From contig QXCW01000002.1 in assembly GCA_003550275.1 (NCBI GenBank), positions 2,554,001 through 2,618,000 of the forward strand: a DNA stretch of 64,000 bases, in the 5' to 3' direction. The notes under the pieces were generated by a model. It was not told the DNA's origin, ran no database searches, and was given only the letters and a program-made list of their open reading frames with translations. Position 1 is the stretch's first letter, and every line of letters starts with the position of its first letter. Positions 26,566 to 33,819 of the stretch are shown piece by piece. Source of the DNA: Flavobacteriaceae bacterium MAR_2010_72 (lineage in GTDB: Bacteria > Bacteroidota > Bacteroidia > Flavobacteriales > Flavobacteriaceae). A program made the position numbers and the translations under genes.

Positions 26566-27072
26566 TTATTTTCTTTTGAATAATGGCACTGAAGAACATG
26601 CTTCGCCATACATGATGGATTTAGCAATAGGCTTTAATTTTTGAGACAGAAGAATGTAAGCATTTTCAGGAACTGGCTTATGCGAACATCCTTTAATAAT
26701 TATGGGTTTATCAGTGTATGGATTCACATCTAAAGCACTAATAATATCTTGATACAATGAGGTTTCCAATGCTTCTAAATTGCCCATGACTACTTTTTTT
26801 GCATAGGGTTGCAAATGGATCGTTATTAACATATAGGCCCATGCTGGCACAATAGCATCTGAAGTGCAGGTGAGCGCCACAAAACTATCTTTGTATCGTG
26901 ACCAATCATGCTCTTCTGCCTTTGTTCTAAATTCCTTTTCTCGCAGTACAAACTCTTCATATAGCCATCCTTTTATATCAAAAACATGACGTTGGCCTAC
27001 TGGATAGTAATCTTCAAGGTCAATAACCATCAGTTTGCTTAATGCGACTCTATTGATGATTTCTTCTTCCAT
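26566..27072 (-). CDS. DUF2480-family protein
   Basis: The 168-residue soluble protein is typical of DUF2480 in the Bacteroidetes: an N-terminal 'ALSKLMVIDLEDYYPVGQRHVFDIKGWLYE', a middle region with 'VALTCTSDAIVPAWAYMLI' and a C-terminal 'IIKGCSHKPVPENAYILL'. The conserved Cys and His residues in these motifs might bind a metal (inference). It starts 1 nt from the stop of the SufT-like gene upstream, so it is very likely co-transcribed with Fe-S assembly genes, which hints at a metal or Fe-S related role. Confidence 0.85.
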   Translation of the reverse strand: MEEEIINRVALSKLMVIDLEDYYPVGQRHVFDIKGWLYEEFVLREKEFRTKAEEHDWSRYKDSFVALTCTSDAIVPAWAYMLITIHLQPYAKKVVMGNLEALETSLYQDIISALDVNPYTDKPIIIKGCSHKPVPENAYILLSQKLKPIAKSIMYGEACSSVPLFKRK

Positions 27073-27073
27073 A

Positions 27074-27394
27074 TTAAAGCATCCCTAATTCTAACTTCGC
27101 TTCTTCACTCATAAGGTCTTGGCTCCAAGGTGGATCGAAGGTAATCTCTACCTCCGCACTCTTAACATCATTTAAAGATTTTACTTTTTCCTCAACTTCC
27201 AATGGCAATGTTTCAGCTACAGGACAATTAGGTGTTGTTAAGGTCATTAATATCTTTACATCATAATCTTCATTGACTAAAACATCGTAAATGAGGCCTA
27301 ATTCATAAATATCAACAGGTATTTCAGGGTCATAAATAGTCTTTAAAACCCTTACTATTTTTTCGCCCAAGGCGTTTGTATCAATTGCTTCCAT
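27074..27394 (-). CDS. SUF-associated Fe-S assembly factor (DUF59/MIP18-type)
   Basis: I start at the ATG at 27394-27392 (MEAIDTNALGEK), though an ATG 12 nt upstream (27406) is also in frame. The 106-residue protein carries the DUF59 core: 'LKTIYDPEIPVDIYELGLIYDV', the Cys in TTPNCPVAETLP (the family's Cys that is thought to bind the cluster or metal) and 'FDPPWSQDLMSEEAKLELG'. The family helps mature Fe-S proteins, often within the SUF pathway. The gene follows sufE by about 54 nt and abuts DUF2480, consistent with an operon. Confidence 0.88.
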   Translation of the reverse strand: MEAIDTNALGEKIVRVLKTIYDPEIPVDIYELGLIYDVLVNEDYDVKILMTLTTPNCPVAETLPLEVEEKVKSLNDVKSAEVEITFDPPWSQDLMSEEAKLELGML

Positions 27395-27448
27395 AATTAT
27401 ATTCATTTATAACGGATTCCAACATATTTGCAGGAATGACAATTATTT

Positions 27449-27871
27449 TTAATTAAGTTGTGTTTGGTATGCCAGTGCATACAATTTAATCTGTTTGATC
27501 ATACTTACCAAACCATTTGCACGGGTTGGCGATAAGTGTTCTTTAAGTCCTATTTCATCAATAAAGCTAGTATCTGCTTCAATAATTGCCTTTGGTGATT
27601 GATTTGAAAACACTCTGATTAATATAGCTATAATTCCTTTTGTAATTATAGCATCACTATCTGCTGTAAAAGCCACAGTATCGTTATCCATTTTGGCATG
27701 AAGCCAAACTTTACTTTGACATCCTTTTATAATGTTAGATTCGGTTTTGTAAACTTCATCAATTAAAGGCAAGGTCTTTCCCAAATCAATCATATATTGA
27801 TAGCGTTCTTCCCAATCTTCAAACATTGAGAATTCGTCAATTATATCATCCTGAATCTCTTTTATCGTCAT
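27449..27871 (-). CDS. sufE: Cysteine desulfuration protein SufE
   Basis: SufE accepts sulfur from SufS and passes it on to the scaffold for Fe-S cluster assembly. The 140-residue protein is full length. It has 'DWEERYQYMIDLGKTLP' near the start, the catalytic Cys in IIKGCQSKVWL (about 48-58) and a C-terminal 'LSPTRANGLVSMI'. It is followed closely by a DUF59 factor and DUF2480. sufBCDS are not in this window, so the operon here is only a partial SUF set. Confidence 0.93.
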   Translation of the reverse strand: MTIKEIQDDIIDEFSMFEDWEERYQYMIDLGKTLPLIDEVYKTESNIIKGCQSKVWLHAKMDNDTVAFTADSDAIITKGIIAILIRVFSNQSPKAIIEADTSFIDEIGLKEHLSPTRANGLVSMIKQIKLYALAYQTQLN

Positions 27872-27901
27872 AGTTCAATTTTACACAAAAGTACAACTTC
27901 T

Positions 27902-28366
27902 CTATTGTTTTGCCAGTATTTCTTTCACCGATAACACTTTATTAACAAGTGTTGAAATTGCTTTTGGCGGGTGACCATGATCGAACACTTTGGTTGTAAA
28001 TACTTTTTGGTTACGCTTAACCTCCAATGTTGCCAACGCAGCGCCATCAACTTGGTGCATTTTTGATGGTGCATCTAGTTGCTCAAGCTGTTCTAAACTC
28101 GTTTTATGAATTAAAGATATAAGCTCATTCCAAAAAACGATATCTGTGGCTTGGCTTTTTATATGTTGCGAATTTCTATCCATCGTCATATATAAGGAGT
28201 CTTTAGTAATCCATATTTTTTTATAAAACCCTCGGGTCGTAGCTTTATAGGAAATACTAATGTCAGGAGATTCTTGAATGAAGGTATCAGGAATATTTTT
28301 GGAAACATTCTCATCACAGGCATTCGAAGCTACCATAAAAATTATAAAACTAAATATCACTTTCAT
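27902..28366 (-). CDS. Predicted lipoprotein, function unknown
   Basis: The 154-residue protein begins with a lipoprotein signal (MKVIFSFIIFMVASNAC; Cys at residue 17), then DENVSKN, whose acidic residues might act as an export signal to the surface. The mature part has beta-strand-like stretches ('ISYKATTRGFYKKIWITKDSLYMTM') and no known motif. It precedes sufE by 30 nt on the same strand. No function is proposed. Confidence 0.7.
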   Translation of the reverse strand: MKVIFSFIIFMVASNACDENVSKNIPDTFIQESPDISISYKATTRGFYKKIWITKDSLYMTMDRNSQHIKSQATDIVFWNELISLIHKTSLEQLEQLDAPSKMHQVDGAALATLEVKRNQKVFTTKVFDHGHPPKAISTLVNKVLSVKEILAKQ

Positions 28367-28383
28367 ATGACTAATATATTAAA

Positions 28384-28411
28384 CAAAAAAATGCCATAAT
28401 TGGCATTTTTT
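28384..28411 (-). terminator. Intrinsic terminator of the 28445-28840 rhodanese gene
   Basis: Stem AAAAAATGCCA / TGGCATTTTTT around loop ATAAT (28384-28411). Read on the minus strand it ends in a T-run. It lies just past the rhodanese stop codon. Confidence 0.82.
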
Positions 28412-28444
28412 TCTGGTTTTTATTTAAAAAGAATGTTTTGAATT

Positions 28445-28840
28445 TTAATTAACAATGACATCAAGTCCTTTAAACTTCCACTTGGTAATACCACCTTCGA
28501 GTTCATAAACTTTTTCAAAACCCGCATCGATAAGTTTTTTAGAGCATTTTGCACTTCGTTTGCCTGAATTACAATATAATAAAACCGGTTTTGATTTGTC
28601 CAATTTCGTTATATCTTCTTCAAATGTGGGTGAATTAAAATCAATATTTTGAGAATTCTCAATATAGCCTCCAGCATGTTCTTCTTTTGTTCTTATATCA
28701 ACAACCTGAATATCTTCCAAATCAATTATGGTTTGCATTTCTTCGGGAGTTACTAGTTTTACCTCTTCTGGTGATTCATTTTTACAACTAAAGGTTGCAA
28801 CTGAAACCATAATACTTAAAATCGCTACAGTTAATTTCAT
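28445..28840 (-). CDS. Rhodanese-domain lipoprotein
   Basis: The 131-residue protein has a lipoprotein signal (MKLTVAILSIMVSVATFSC, Cys at residue 19) and one rhodanese domain: 'DIRTKEEHAGGYIENSQNIDF' and the active-site loop LLYCNSGKRSAKC with the persulfide Cys at about residue 90. The domain moves sulfane sulfur. The signal places it in the periplasm or outer membrane, unlike the next gene. It ends in its own terminator. Confidence 0.87.
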   Translation of the reverse strand: MKLTVAILSIMVSVATFSCKNESPEEVKLVTPEEMQTIIDLEDIQVVDIRTKEEHAGGYIENSQNIDFNSPTFEEDITKLDKSKPVLLYCNSGKRSAKCSKKLIDAGFEKVYELEGGITKWKFKGLDVIVN

Positions 28841-28873
28841 ATTTAATTATTTTTGATTGATTGCTAATTGATT

Positions 28874-29182
28874 TTAATCTATTTCCCCTTCCCACTCCAG
28901 CATTCCTCCCATGAGATTGTATGCCTTTTCAAAGCCTAATTGATTCATTATAGCACAAGCTTGACCGCTTCTGTTGCCACTTCTACAATACACGTAATAA
29001 GTTTTGGTCTTATCCAACTTTTCAATATCATCAATAAAACCTTGACCTCTATAAATATCAATATGTACTGCATTTGGAATTATCCCCTCATCAACCTCTG
29101 CTTGGGTTCTAACGTCTAAAATGACTGCATTATTGTCATTTTCCAATTGTGCCACCCATTCTTCTTGTGTTAAATCTGCCAT
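28874..29182 (-). CDS. Cytoplasmic rhodanese-like sulfurtransferase
   Basis: The 102-residue single-domain rhodanese has 'VILDVRTQAEVDEGIIPNAVHIDI' and the active-site loop YVYCRSGNRSG (about 67-77) with the catalytic Cys. There is no signal peptide, so it is cytoplasmic. It lies 33 nt upstream of the periplasmic rhodanese lipoprotein on the same strand. Such pairs may handle sulfur on both sides of the membrane (inference). Confidence 0.88.
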   Translation of the reverse strand: MADLTQEEWVAQLENDNNAVILDVRTQAEVDEGIIPNAVHIDIYRGQGFIDDIEKLDKTKTYYVYCRSGNRSGQACAIMNQLGFEKAYNLMGGMLEWEGEID

Positions 29183-29233
29183 TCGTTATCGTATTTTAAA
29201 GCACAAAATTAACATATCTTTATGATATAGACG

Positions 29234-29268
29234 AAAAAAAATCCGAAGTGTTACAACCTCGGATTTTA
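29234..29268 (-). terminator. Intrinsic terminator of the thioredoxin-family gene pair
   Basis: Stem AATCCGA (29240-29246) / TCGGATT (29259-29265) with a 12-nt loop. Its minus-strand tail is T-rich (the As at 29234-29240). It follows the stop codon of the 29286-29891 gene. Confidence 0.82.
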
Positions 29269-29285
29269 TTATTTATTACTTAAGA

Positions 29286-29891
29286 CTAAACTTTAATAGA
29301 ACAGCCTATTGCTTTTGTTTCAGTTTCCTTTATTGGCTTACCTGCCAATAATGCATCAACAGCATTTTCAACATATCTTGTATTCACGGCACTTGCATCC
29401 CTAGAATTATCATCTATAGCTCCGATGTATTTTACTTCATTTCCTTTTTTAGTTTTTTGAAGAATATAAACATGAGGTGTTTTTGTAGCTCCATATTGCG
29501 GATAAATTTTTTGACCAGCATCCATTAAATAGGGGAATGTAAAGCCTCTTTCTTTAGCTCTGGCCTTCATGGCTTCCATATTGTCTCCAGGCTGTACATC
29601 AACATTATTTGGCATAATTGCAATGACTGGATAGCCTTTATCGGCATATTTTTCGTCCAAAGCTACTATTCTATCTTCGTAGGCTTGAGCATACGGGCAC
29701 GTATTACAGGTAAAAATTACGATAAAGCCTTTGGCATCCTCATAATCTGCAAGTGAGACCATACGACCATCTATGTTTTCCAATTTAAAGTCTGTAGCGA
29801 TATCGCCAATATGATAACCGTTATGCACTGGGGTAAACGCCGAAAGCGTAAGAATGGCCACAAAGGCTAATAGGGTTTTGAGTGTTTTCAT
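29286..29891 (-). CDS. Secreted thioredoxin-fold redox protein (redoxin/AhpC-TSA type)
   Basis: The 201-residue protein has a signal peptide (MKTLKTLLAFVAILTLSAF) and a thioredoxin fold with 'IGDIATDFKLENIDGRMVSLADY' and the CxxC-like active site FTCNTCPYAQA (about 60-70). It ends in 'KAIGCSIKV'. Periplasmic redox or peroxiredoxin-like function is likely. It follows a TlpA-type lipoprotein by 7 nt and ends in a terminator, so the two form a short operon. Physiological substrate unknown. Confidence 0.85.
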   Translation of the reverse strand: MKTLKTLLAFVAILTLSAFTPVHNGYHIGDIATDFKLENIDGRMVSLADYEDAKGFIVIFTCNTCPYAQAYEDRIVALDEKYADKGYPVIAIMPNNVDVQPGDNMEAMKARAKERGFTFPYLMDAGQKIYPQYGATKTPHVYILQKTKKGNEVKYIGAIDDNSRDASAVNTRYVENAVDALLAGKPIKETETKAIGCSIKV

Positions 29892-29898
29892 TTGTTTA

Positions 29899-30420
29899 TT
29901 ATTTTAAAAATTGTTTGACTTCGCTTTCAAGTTCATCAAAATTAAACGATTGCTCATAAAATTGACGTTTTTCTTTATTATATATTAACGTTGCAGGTAT
30001 GGATCCAGACCAATCTTCACTTATTTTTGGAATCCACGAGTTGGCATCGGGATCATCCAAGACCACAACTTTTGATTGTAGATTTTTATTCTTTATAAAA
30101 GGTTTTAGTTTGGTGTCATATTGTTTCGGAAAGTCAAGACTTACCAAAATAACCTCAATGCCTCTGTTTTTATATTCTGCATTTAATTTTTCGAAATAAG
30201 GCATTTCTTTCACGCATGGAGCGCACCAAGTGGCCCAAAAATTCACAACATAAGTCTTTTCATCCTTTCTGGTTAAAAACTGTTCAAGACCCGAATAATC
30301 ATAGATTTCCAATTCAGTTGTTGCGGCCACCTCATCAATAATGGCTACCTCTGCCTTATCGTTCTTTCTATCTTGACATGATAGAATTACAACTATTACC
30401 AGTAAATACAATTGCTTCAT
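29899..30420 (-). CDS. TlpA-family disulfide reductase lipoprotein
   Basis: The 173-residue protein has a lipoprotein signal (MKQLYLLVIVVILSC, Cys at residue 15) and a thioredoxin domain with the active site FWATWCAPCVKEM (about 61-73) and 'PATLIYNKEK', typical of TlpA/ResA-like reductases. It is probably anchored at the inner or outer membrane facing the periplasm. Its reductant may be the DsbD at 15253 (inference). It is the first gene of a two-gene operon and is divergent from the marR-yceI operon. Confidence 0.9.
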   Translation of the reverse strand: MKQLYLLVIVVILSCQDRKNDKAEVAIIDEVAATTELEIYDYSGLEQFLTRKDEKTYVVNFWATWCAPCVKEMPYFEKLNAEYKNRGIEVILVSLDFPKQYDTKLKPFIKNKNLQSKVVVLDDPDANSWIPKISEDWSGSIPATLIYNKEKRQFYEQSFNFDELESEVKQFLK

Positions 30421-30486
30421 CCATTAAAAATATAAATCATCTGAACGAAAATTAAAACTTTAACAAAAAATTAAAACTCAATTTAT

Positions 30487-30536
30487 TTGTCATATAAAAT
30501 ATTATCATACATTTGTATATACAATTGTTGTATATG
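30487..30536 (+). promoter_or_regulatory. marR-yceI promoter with overlapping palindromic operator
   Basis: TTG (30487-30489), 18 nt, TACATTTG (30508-30515) is an exact TTG-N17-23-TANNTTTG promoter. The perfect palindrome TTGTATATACAA (30513-30524) begins inside the -7 box and continues as a second, imperfect half, TTGTTGTATATG, up to the start codon. A repressor bound there would block initiation, so autoregulation by the MarR protein is a good guess. Confidence 0.65.
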
Positions 30537-30989
30537 AAAGAGTTAAAATCAATACTTAAAACAAAAGCGGAGTTACCCTTGAGTAAAAAAACCGTACTTA
30601 ATATTACTGTTTCGAGTATCCTCATAAAAGATGAGGTGACTGGTGTACTAAAACCCTTTGATATTTCAATTGAACAGTTTAATGTATTGCGCATATTAAG
30701 AGGACAAAACGGGAATCCTTTAAATTTGCAAGACATTCAAGAACGTATGATCAGTAAAATGAGCAACACGACTCGATTAGTTGATAAGTTAATTTCAAAA
30801 GACTTGGTTGAACGCCATATCTGTGAAAAAAACAGACGAAAAGTAGAAATATTTATTACTGATAAAGGATTGAAGATGTTAACCATAATTGATCCAATAA
30901 TAGAAAAAACTGAAGATGATATTACAGCTCGTTTATCCCAAACCGAACTTGAACAGCTCAATTTTCTATTGACAAAACTTAGAACATAA
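30534..30989 (+). CDS. MarR-family transcriptional regulator
   Basis: I start at the ATG at 30534, not at the in-frame TTG at 30513 that lies in the operator. The 151-residue protein has the MarR winged helix: 'FDISIEQFNVLRILRG', recognition helix 'SKMSNTTRLVDKLISKDLVERH' and wing 'CEKNRRKVEIFITDKG' (about 40-120), plus the N- and C-terminal dimerisation helices. The signal is unknown; the Cys in the wing might be redox-sensitive (speculative). It is followed by a yceI gene in the same operon, a common pairing in flavobacteria, and is likely autoregulated. Confidence 0.9.
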   Translation: MKELKSILKTKAELPLSKKTVLNITVSSILIKDEVTGVLKPFDISIEQFNVLRILRGQNGNPLNLQDIQERMISKMSNTTRLVDKLISKDLVERHICEKNRRKVEIFITDKGLKMLTIIDPIIEKTEDDITARLSQTELEQLNFLLTKLRT

Positions 30990-31023
30990 TTTTAATTAAA
31001 TAAATAAACACAAACAACAAACA

Positions 31024-31590
31024 ATGAAAAACAAATTAAAAATCGGAACCGTGCTTGTTTTAGCAATTTCCACATTCGCATTTACAACTATTACAGATAA
31101 AAAAGTTGACGTAAAAAATAGTACCGTGGTATGGAACGGTTACAAAGTGACTGGAGAGCATGAAGGCACCTTAAGTCTAAAAGAAGGATCGTTAACTTTT
31201 AATGGCGACAAACTTGCCGGAGGAAAATTTGTAGTAGATATGACCTCACTTACAGTTACAGATTTAGAAGGTGGTATGAAAGGAAAGTTAGAAGGCCACT
31301 TAAAGTCGGATGATTTCTTTGGTGTAGAAAAACACCCAGAAGCTGCTTTAAATATTACTAAAGTTGAAGGTTCTGGAGGAAATTACAAAGTAACTGGTGC
31401 TTTAACTATCAAAGGAATAACAAACGTAATTACTTTTGATATGAACGTTAAAGGAAATACTGCAACTGCAGCTTTTAAGGTTGACAGAAGTAAATTTGAT
31501 GTACGTTTCGGTTCACCAAGCTTTTTTAATGATCTACAAGACAAAGCCATTTATGACGAATTCGATCTAAATGTAACTTTAAAATTTTAA
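31024..31590 (+). CDS. YceI-family secreted lipid-binding protein
   Basis: The 188-residue protein has a signal peptide (MKNKLKIGTVLVLAISTFAF) and the YceI beta-barrel: 'VWNGYKVTGEHEGTLSL', 'GGKFVVDMTSLTVTDL', 'LKSDDFFGVEKHPEAAL', 'LTIKGITNVITFDM' and 'RSKFDVRFGS'. The family binds isoprenoid-like lipids in the periplasm; quinone or polyisoprenoid carriage is the usual view. It lies 34 nt after marR and ends in a strong terminator, so MarR probably controls it. Confidence 0.92.
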   Translation: MKNKLKIGTVLVLAISTFAFTTITDKKVDVKNSTVVWNGYKVTGEHEGTLSLKEGSLTFNGDKLAGGKFVVDMTSLTVTDLEGGMKGKLEGHLKSDDFFGVEKHPEAALNITKVEGSGGNYKVTGALTIKGITNVITFDMNVKGNTATAAFKVDRSKFDVRFGSPSFFNDLQDKAIYDEFDLNVTLKF

Positions 31591-31627
31591 TCAAGAATTG
31601 TTTAATAGCAATATGTAAATGAGAAAT

Positions 31628-31650
31628 CCCTGCACTTGCAGGGTTTTTTT
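31628..31650 (+). terminator. Intrinsic terminator of marR-yceI
   Basis: Stem CCCTGC (31628-31633) / GCAGGG (31638-31643) with loop ACTT, followed by seven Ts. It ends just before the trp promoter. Confidence 0.88.
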
Positions 31651-31668
31651 ATTTTTATCTTAAATAAT

Positions 31669-31698
31669 TTGAAAACTTAAATATCATTTCTATATTTG
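31669..31698 (+). promoter_or_regulatory. trp operon promoter
   Basis: TTG (31669-31671), 19 nt, TATATTTG (31691-31698) matches TTG-N17-23-TANNTTTG. The leader-peptide ATG lies 15 nt after the -7 element, so a short leader precedes trpL. Confidence 0.8.
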
Positions 31699-31712
31699 AC
31701 CCAAATAAAAAC

Positions 31713-31775
31713 ATGAACACAATTTTAAATCATACTTGGTGGTGGTCTTCTCGAAACGCAGTATTCGTGAACTAA
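31713..31775 (+). CDS. trpL: trp leader peptide with three consecutive Trp codons
   Basis: A 20-residue ORF, MNTILNHTWWWSSRNAVFVN, too short for usual ORF calling. Trp codons at 31737, 31740 and 31743 are consecutive TGGs. The position between a clear promoter and an intrinsic terminator upstream of trpE fits a classical attenuation peptide: a ribosome stalled on the Trp codons when charged tRNA-Trp is scarce would change folding of the downstream RNA. It overlaps the candidate antiterminator strand at 31765-31771. I see no Shine-Dalgarno sequence, as is usual in this phylum. Confidence 0.85.
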   Translation: MNTILNHTWWWSSRNAVFVN

Positions 31776-31834
31776 TCCTATTGTATATTTAAAACTAAAA
31801 TATCAAGGCTTGTCATTCACGACAAGCCTTTTTT
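31765..31834 (+). promoter_or_regulatory. trp attenuator: antiterminator strand and intrinsic terminator
   Basis: The terminator is a 10-bp stem, AAGGCTTGTC (31805-31814) / GACAAGCCTT (31821-31830), with loop ATTCAC and T tail to 31834, lying just before trpE. The competing pairing is TCGTGAA (31765-31771, end of trpL) with TTCACGA (31816-31822), which uses the terminator loop and the first 2 nt of its 3' arm. A weak hairpin CGAA (31752-31755)/TTCG (31764-31767) could sequester that strand when no ribosome is stalled. This is a three-state attenuation logic. Confidence 0.72.
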
Positions 31835-31845
31835 AATATTAAAAA

Positions 31846-33249
31846 ATGAACACATTTAACCTTCAAACACATTACAAAAAAATTCTGGCAGACACTATAA
31901 CTCCAGTTAGTATTTACCTCAAAATTCGAGATAAATATCCAAATAGTATTCTACTTGAAAGTAGTGATTACCGAGCCAACGACAACACATTTTCATACAT
32001 CTGTTGCAACCCAATTGCTTCAATAAAAGTAAAAAATGAAAGCATTACCCAAACTTTTCCAGATGGTGAATGTTTAATCCAAAATATCGAAAAAGACACA
32101 AACGTTACTAAAGTTATTCATGAGTTCACCCAGCGATTTAATGTAACTTCTAGCGAAACTTTCAAGTTTATAAATAATGGCATTTTTGGTTATATGGCTT
32201 ATGACGCCGTTCGTTATTTTGAAGATATTCATATTTCAAAAAAATCAGGGCATCTTGATATTCCCGACATTTTTTATGCGGTTTATCAAAACATTATTGC
32301 CATAAACCATTATAAAAACGAAGCCTATATTTTTGCGCATTGCTATGATTCTCTAAATAATATTGAAGATATCTACCAACGAATTACTTCAAAAAACTTT
32401 GCTGCCTTCAATTTTTATAAAGAAGGCAAAACCTCCTCAAATTTATCGGACGACGACTATAAAGCGAATGTAGAATTAGCAAAAAAGCATTGTGCCCGTG
32501 GAGATGTGTTTCAGTTAGTATTATCAAAAAAATTCTCTCAAGCCTTCAAAGGCGATGAATTTAATGTCTATCGTGCCTTAAGGAGCATCAACCCATCCCC
32601 TTACCTATTCTATTTTGATTATGGTGATTTTAAGATCTTTGGAAGTTCACCTGAAGCGCAATTGATTGTAAGCCAAGACAAAGCAGAAATTCACCCAATA
32701 GCTGGCACATTCAAACGTACAGGTAACGACGAAAAAGACGCTCAATTAGCCAAACAATTATCAGAAGACGATAAAGAAAACGCTGAACATGTCATGCTAG
32801 TTGATTTAGCTAGAAACGATTTAAGTAGGCACGGAAGCAACGTCAAAGTTGAAACCTACAGAGAAGTACAGTTTTTTTCCCATGTGATACATCTGGTAAG
32901 TAAGGTTACTGGACAAAAACATAAAGAAACTACAACAATGCAAATGGTCGCGGATACCTTTCCTGCCGGAACCTTGAGTGGTGCTCCAAAGCATATGGCC
33001 ATGCAACTTATTGAAAAATATGAAAAAACCAGTCGTGACTTTTATGGTGGTGCCATAGGCTTTATGGACTTTGAAGGCAATTTTAATCATGCTATTATGA
33101 TTAGAACCTTTTTAAGCAAAGACCATAAATTGCACTGGCAAGCAGGAGCTGGCTTGGTGTCCAAATCAAATCCAGAAAACGAATTGCAAGAAGTTTACAA
33201 CAAATTAGGTGCTTTAACAAAAGCCATTGAACTAGCCGAAACTATTTAA
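31846..33249 (+). CDS. trpE: Anthranilate synthase component I
   Basis: This subunit converts chorismate to anthranilate using ammonia from TrpG. The 467-residue protein has the LLES feedback motif of TrpE ('NSILLESSDYRAN', about residue 29-41) and the catalytic C-terminal domain with 'CARGDVFQLVLSKKF', 'FGSSPEAQLIV', 'HPIAGTFKRTGNDEKD' and the C-terminal 'AGAGLVSKSNPENE'. It is first in trpEGDCFBA and is controlled by the attenuator just upstream. The final 'PIAGT' strand is followed by FKRTG rather than the common RxRG, as is usual in this group. Confidence 0.96.
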   Translation: MNTFNLQTHYKKILADTITPVSIYLKIRDKYPNSILLESSDYRANDNTFSYICCNPIASIKVKNESITQTFPDGECLIQNIEKDTNVTKVIHEFTQRFNVTSSETFKFINNGIFGYMAYDAVRYFEDIHISKKSGHLDIPDIFYAVYQNIIAINHYKNEAYIFAHCYDSLNNIEDIYQRITSKNFAAFNFYKEGKTSSNLSDDDYKANVELAKKHCARGDVFQLVLSKKFSQAFKGDEFNVYRALRSINPSPYLFYFDYGDFKIFGSSPEAQLIVSQDKAEIHPIAGTFKRTGNDEKDAQLAKQLSEDDKENAEHVMLVDLARNDLSRHGSNVKVETYREVQFFSHVIHLVSKVTGQKHKETTTMQMVADTFPAGTLSGAPKHMAMQLIEKYEKTSRDFYGGAIGFMDFEGNFNHAIMIRTFLSKDHKLHWQAGAGLVSKSNPENELQEVYNKLGALTKAIELAETI

Positions 33250-33251
33250 CC

Positions 33252-33818
33252 ATGAAAAAGATATTAGTCATAGACAATTACGATAGCTTCACCTATAATC
33301 TTGTACACTATTTACAGGATTTAGATTGTGATGTTACCGTAAAACGAAACGATCAATTAACCTTGGATGAAGTCATGCCTTTTGATAAGATTGTTCTCTC
33401 CCCTGGCCCTGGAATCCCTGACGAAGCTGGACTTTTAAAACCTATTATTGAAGCCTATGCCCCAACCAAAAGTATTTTAGGCGTTTGTTTAGGGCAACAA
33501 GCTATCGGTGAGGTGTTTGGAGGAACACTGGTAAATTTAGATACTGTATTTCACGGCGTTGCAACAAAAGTAGAAACCTGTGTAGACGATGAACCTTTAT
33601 TCATTGGTCTTGGAAATTCCTTTGAAGTAGGACGTTACCATTCATGGGTAGTACATCCAGAATTGCCAGACGTACTTGAAGCAACGTCATATGACGAAAA
33701 CGGCCAAATTATGTCGCTTCGCCATAAAACCTATGATGTTAAAGGTGTTCAATTCCATCCAGAATCGGTTTTGACGCCCAATGGTAAGCACCTATTAAAA
33801 AACTGGTTAAATAGTTAA
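33252..33818 (+). CDS. trpG: Anthranilate synthase component II (glutamine amidotransferase)
   Basis: The 188-residue class I glutamine amidotransferase supplies ammonia to TrpE. It has the catalytic triad motifs: Cys in ILGVCLGQQAIGE (about 75-87) and the His-Glu pair in GVQFHPESVLTPNG (near 170-183), plus the early 'LSPGPGIPDEAG'. It starts 2 nt after the trpE stop and is followed directly by trpD. It is a separate protein, not fused to TrpD. Confidence 0.96.
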   Translation: MKKILVIDNYDSFTYNLVHYLQDLDCDVTVKRNDQLTLDEVMPFDKIVLSPGPGIPDEAGLLKPIIEAYAPTKSILGVCLGQQAIGEVFGGTLVNLDTVFHGVATKVETCVDDEPLFIGLGNSFEVGRYHSWVVHPELPDVLEATSYDENGQIMSLRHKTYDVKGVQFHPESVLTPNGKHLLKNWLNS

Positions 33819-33819
33819 G

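Noticed and set aside
28445-29182. A single two-domain rhodanese gene
   Set aside because: Each frame has its own start, one with a lipoprotein signal, and a stop codon lies between them; they are two genes.
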